Shown here piece by piece: positions 5,297 through 7,377 of a DNA stretch of 7,377 bases; the first letter of the stretch is position 1; each line of letters starts with the position of its first letter. The position numbers were made by a program, and so were the translations under genes. The DNA is taken from assembly GCA_030019325.1 (NCBI GenBank), contig JASEFB010000089.1:1-7377 (forward strand). Direction: 5' to 3'. This stretch comes from an archaeon. GTDB lineage: Archaea; Halobacteriota; Syntropharchaeia; Alkanophagales; Methanospirareceae. Below the pieces are notes generated by a model, which worked only from the letters and a program-made list of their open reading frames with translations, was not told the origin of the DNA and ran no database searches.

Positions 5297-6226
5297 TTAT
5301 ATACCTAACAAATCCCGTGTTGCCTTCTTCACCGCCTCTTCCGAAGTATAGCTCTGTTTCCAGCCTAATTCATTCAGTTTCGAAGCATCGAGCAGCATAA
5401 CGGGGACATCACCCTTCCACCCCCGTTTACCACCGGTGAATTTGAATTTTGGTGAGGTGCGCATCTCTTCGCACACGATCTCTGCAATTCGCTTCACACG
5501 TATCATGTCATGTGTGCCGATATTGAAGACGTGCACTCTGTTCTTACCGTTTGCTTTTAAACCCACGAGCATTGCTTCTATACAGTCATCAACGTAAATA
5601 TACGATTTCGTTTGGTTCCCATCACCCAAGATCTCCAACTCCGTGGGATTGCTCCTGAGCTTATGTATAAAATCATAGATTACCCCATGTGAAGACCTCC
5701 TGCCTATAACGTTTGCAAACCGGTATATCCAGGCATGCATGTCAAAGGTATGACAGTACGAAGCGATTAACGCTTCACTGGCAAGTTTTGACGCACCGTA
5801 TAACGATATGGGTATGGTAGGGTACTCTTCAGGTGTCGGCAGTTTATCCGCCTCGCCGTAGACCGTGGATGTAGAGGTGAATATAATCCTGCGCACCCCG
5901 TTCAACCTCATTGCCTCTAACACGTTAGAGGTTACGATGAGATTCTGCTCCAAATGAACACGTGTATTTTCCGCACCTAATCTTACCTCAGGATTCGCAG
6001 CCAGATGCCAAACCTCCTCGACACCGTCAAAAAAACTTGTTATGCTGCCAGTCAGCAGGTCTATTTGGTGAAATTGGAACCCTTCTTTACCGAGGTGGGG
6101 GGCGATGAATTTCTCATCCCCTGAGCTCAAGTTATCCAGGACGACGAGCTCATGGTTCTCGTCCATTAATCTATCAACCAGATGCGAACCTATGAATCCC
6201 GCTCCGCCAGTAACAACGATTTTCAT
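5297..6226 (-). CDS. NAD-dependent sugar-nucleotide epimerase (GalE-like extended SDR)
   Basis: This is a 309-residue extended short-chain dehydrogenase/reductase, close to archaeal UDP-glucose/UDP-GlcNAc 4-epimerases. The N-terminal Rossmann fold shows TGGAGFIGSH (6-15) for NAD binding and D31 at the end of the second strand for the adenine ribose. HLAANPEV (74-81) precedes the active site, where the catalytic set is S118/T119 with Y143 and K147 in YGASK (143-147). YRFANVIGRRSSHGVI (168-183) and YIYVDDCIEAM (209-219) are the usual sugar-nucleotide-binding elements. It starts five bases after the pheA stop, so it is the second gene of that unit, although no strong ribosome site precedes it. 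The product probably feeds glycan or S-layer/lipid glycosylation. The exact substrate (UDP-Gal, UDP-GlcNAc, or another sugar nucleotide) cannot be told, so I give no gene symbol. Confidence 0.9.
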   Translation of the reverse strand: MKIVVTGGAGFIGSHLVDRLMDENHELVVLDNLSSGDEKFIAPHLGKEGFQFHQIDLLTGSITSFFDGVEEVWHLAANPEVRLGAENTRVHLEQNLIVTSNVLEAMRLNGVRRIIFTSTSTVYGEADKLPTPEEYPTIPISLYGASKLASEALIASYCHTFDMHAWIYRFANVIGRRSSHGVIYDFIHKLRSNPTELEILGDGNQTKSYIYVDDCIEAMLVGLKANGKNRVHVFNIGTHDMIRVKRIAEIVCEEMRTSPKFKFTGGKRGWKGDVPVMLLDASKLNELGWKQSYTSEEAVKKATRDLLGI

Positions 6227-6231
6227 CTTAT

Positions 6232-7125
6232 CTATCTTGCCATGGGATACGAGCCCAGCACTTTCAGCATCGCCACTTTCCGTTTAACCCCTTCCAACAC
6301 TTCTTTTATCTCTTTTTCTTCTAAGTGGCCTTCACAATCGATATGAAACATGTAATCCCCGAGAGCGCGCTTGGAAGGTCGTGACTCTATCTTTGTAAGG
6401 TTGATGCCACGCTGAGCGAATTCGCCCAGGACCTCGTATAACGCCCCAGGTCGGTCCTTCAAATAGAGCAAGAGGGACGTCTTATCTTTTCCGGTAGGTG
6501 AGGTCTCGATATCAGAAGAAGAAAAAGAAGAAGAGAGCGCGACAAATCTCGTAACGCTCTCTTTGTCCTGCACGTCTTCCGCAAGGATCTTGAGCTTATA
6601 TCTCTTTGCTGCTTCTTCAGATGCTAATGCTGCTACCTCTTCATCCTCCATTGCCATTTTCGCTGCACCTGCCGTGCTCTCAACGGGTTTCACCTCCACG
6701 CCCTTCACTTTCAATCGTTCCCTTATAAACTGCTTACATTGGGCTAATGCATGAGGATGTGAAACGACCTTTCGTATTCTTGCGAACGATTGCGAAGCGT
6801 TTTGATCAAACTTTCCTAAAGGTTGTTTAGCCAGCAGACAGATTCTGATGGGTACTAAAATCTCACCGACTATACGCATTCCTCCTTCGTTATTCTCGCT
6901 CGAAAGCAGATCTAACGTCTCTCCCACTGAGCCCTCCAGGGAATTCTCGATCGGAACAATGCCATAATCAACCTCTTTTCTCACGATGCTCTCGGCGACA
7001 TCAACGATTGTCTCGTAATAGTTGAGCTCGACATGCTCGATAGTTCCGCCTCTTCTCCCTTTGAGCCACAGCACGGCCGCAGTCTCTGAGAACGTCCCCT
7101 CGGGTCCTAGTATGCCAATTTTCAT
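6232..7125 (-). CDS. pheA: Prephenate dehydratase with C-terminal ACT domain
   Basis: This enzyme decarboxylates and dehydrates prephenate to phenylpyruvate, the penultimate step of phenylalanine synthesis. At 297 residues it is a stand-alone dehydratase without a fused chorismate mutase. Catalytic-domain motifs in order are GPEGTFSE (7-14), YGIVPIENSLEGSVGETLDLL (54-74), SHPHALAQC (122-130), VESTAGAA (148-155) and the signature DKESVTRF (187-194) with catalytic Thr192. A Ser-rich linker (about 198-214) leads to an ACT domain with GAL (227-229) and ESRP (247-250), the phenylalanine-binding signatures, so feedback inhibition by phenylalanine is expected. The ATG at 7125 fits the family N-terminus exactly and sits about 12 bases from the predicted transcript start. 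It leads a two-gene unit with the epimerase and diverges from tRNA-Thr. Confidence 0.95.
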   Translation of the reverse strand: MKIGILGPEGTFSETAAVLWLKGRRGGTIEHVELNYYETIVDVAESIVRKEVDYGIVPIENSLEGSVGETLDLLSSENNEGGMRIVGEILVPIRICLLAKQPLGKFDQNASQSFARIRKVVSHPHALAQCKQFIRERLKVKGVEVKPVESTAGAAKMAMEDEEVAALASEEAAKRYKLKILAEDVQDKESVTRFVALSSSFSSSDIETSPTGKDKTSLLLYLKDRPGALYEVLGEFAQRGINLTKIESRPSKRALGDYMFHIDCEGHLEEKEIKEVLEGVKRKVAMLKVLGSYPMAR

Positions 7126-7156
7126 GTACTCTCAGTCAAACCTAAATTCTTCTTCA

Positions 7157-7168
7157 TTTTATATAAAG
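7157..7168 (-). promoter_or_regulatory. Putative TATA promoter of pheA
   Basis: CTTTATATAAAA on the minus strand is centred near 7163, about 38 bases before the pheA ATG. The expected start near 7138 gives a very short leader of about 12 bases, with only a weak GAGAG before the start codon. Confidence 0.5.
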
Positions 7169-7217
7169 ATGGAGAATCAACTGATGGAGTTGCAGCACTG
7201 GGAATTATAATATAACC

Positions 7218-7231
7218 GGGAATTTATATAA
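7218..7231 (+). promoter_or_regulatory. Putative BRE/TATA promoter of tRNA-Thr
   Basis: GGGAA followed by TTTATATAA is centred about 31 bases before the first tRNA base, so transcription would start a few bases upstream of the mature 5' end. A near-duplicate of this element lies directly upstream at 7200-7217. Confidence 0.5.
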
Positions 7232-7256
7232 CGAGGGCAAATATAATATTAGATGC

Positions 7257-7329
7257 GCCTTGGTAGCATAGTTGGCAATGCGCCACCTTGGTAAGGTGGA
7301 GACCACGGGTTCAAATCCCGTCCAGGGCT
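7257..7329 (+). tRNA. tRNA-Thr (anticodon GGT)
   Basis: A complete cloverleaf is present. The acceptor stem is GCCTTGG/CCAGGGC (one T-G wobble), followed by discriminator T at 7329 as is common in archaeal tRNA-Thr, with no encoded CCA. The D arm is GCAT/ATGC with G18-G19 in the loop, and G26 is at 7282. The anticodon stem is CCACC/GGTGG with loop TTGGTAA, giving anticodon GGT, which reads ACC and ACT. The T arm is ACGGG/CCCGT with the canonical loop TTCAAAT. There is no intron. Its own TATA box lies upstream, and it diverges from pheA. Confidence 0.97.
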
Positions 7330-7352
7330 TTCTGGTTCTTCCGTTTCATTTT
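7330..7352 (+). terminator. T-rich termination region after tRNA-Thr
   Basis: Pyrimidine- and T-rich sequence with short T runs follows the mature 3' end, without a hairpin. It could end the tRNA transcript, but no run exceeds four Ts, so the call is weak. Confidence 0.3.
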
Positions 7353-7355
7353 CAA

Positions 7356-7375
7356 ACTGCAATTTACTGCAATTT
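7356..7375. repeat. Tandem duplication of a 10-base unit
   Basis: ACTGCAATTT occurs twice in direct succession (7356-7365 and 7366-7375) just before the window ends. The array may continue beyond the edge. Confidence 0.6.
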
Positions 7376-7377
7376 AG

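Overview
The window looks archaeal. It has mptA, the first enzyme of tetrahydromethanopterin (H4MPT) synthesis, an archaeal-type Trm1, leaderless or short-leader genes behind BRE/TATA-like promoters, oligo-T terminators, and two tRNA genes without an encoded CCA. The most telling element is a metV-metF pair facing mptA. An archaeon that makes H4MPT yet carries a MetV/MetF-type methylene reductase fits the ANME-1 (Methanophagales) / Syntrophoarchaeum-like lineages, where MetF is thought to replace the usual F420-dependent Mer. This assignment is an inference from gene content.

Layout. Positions 1-206 show no gene. Positions 207-470 (minus) hold a decayed piece of a GH114-family glycosidase gene. 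The plus strand then carries trm1 (490-1611) and a cysteine-rich DUF2769-type protein with a helical tail (1680-2171). After a short spacer come, on the minus strand, an elongator-type tRNA-Met(CAT) (2328-2401) and mptA (2402-3373), whose stop codon directly abuts the first base of the tRNA. mptA is divergent from metV (3487-4248) and metF (4263-5183), with a 113-bp region between them carrying promoter signals in both directions. metF ends at a hairpin plus T-tract terminator. Converging on it from the minus strand is a two-gene unit, pheA (6232-7125, prephenate dehydratase) followed by an NAD-dependent sugar-nucleotide epimerase (5297-6226). A tRNA-Thr(GGT) (7257-7329, plus) is divergent from pheA and closes the window.

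Functional links. mptA supplies the pterin part of the C1 carrier, and MetV/MetF would interconvert the methylene and methyl forms of that carrier, so the divergent arrangement groups cofactor synthesis with cofactor use. Trm1 modifies G26 of tRNAs, and both tRNAs here have G26. The pheA-epimerase unit is a housekeeping pair (phenylalanine synthesis; sugar nucleotides for surface glycans) with no evident pathway link to the C1 genes. No transposase, CRISPR array or integrase was seen.
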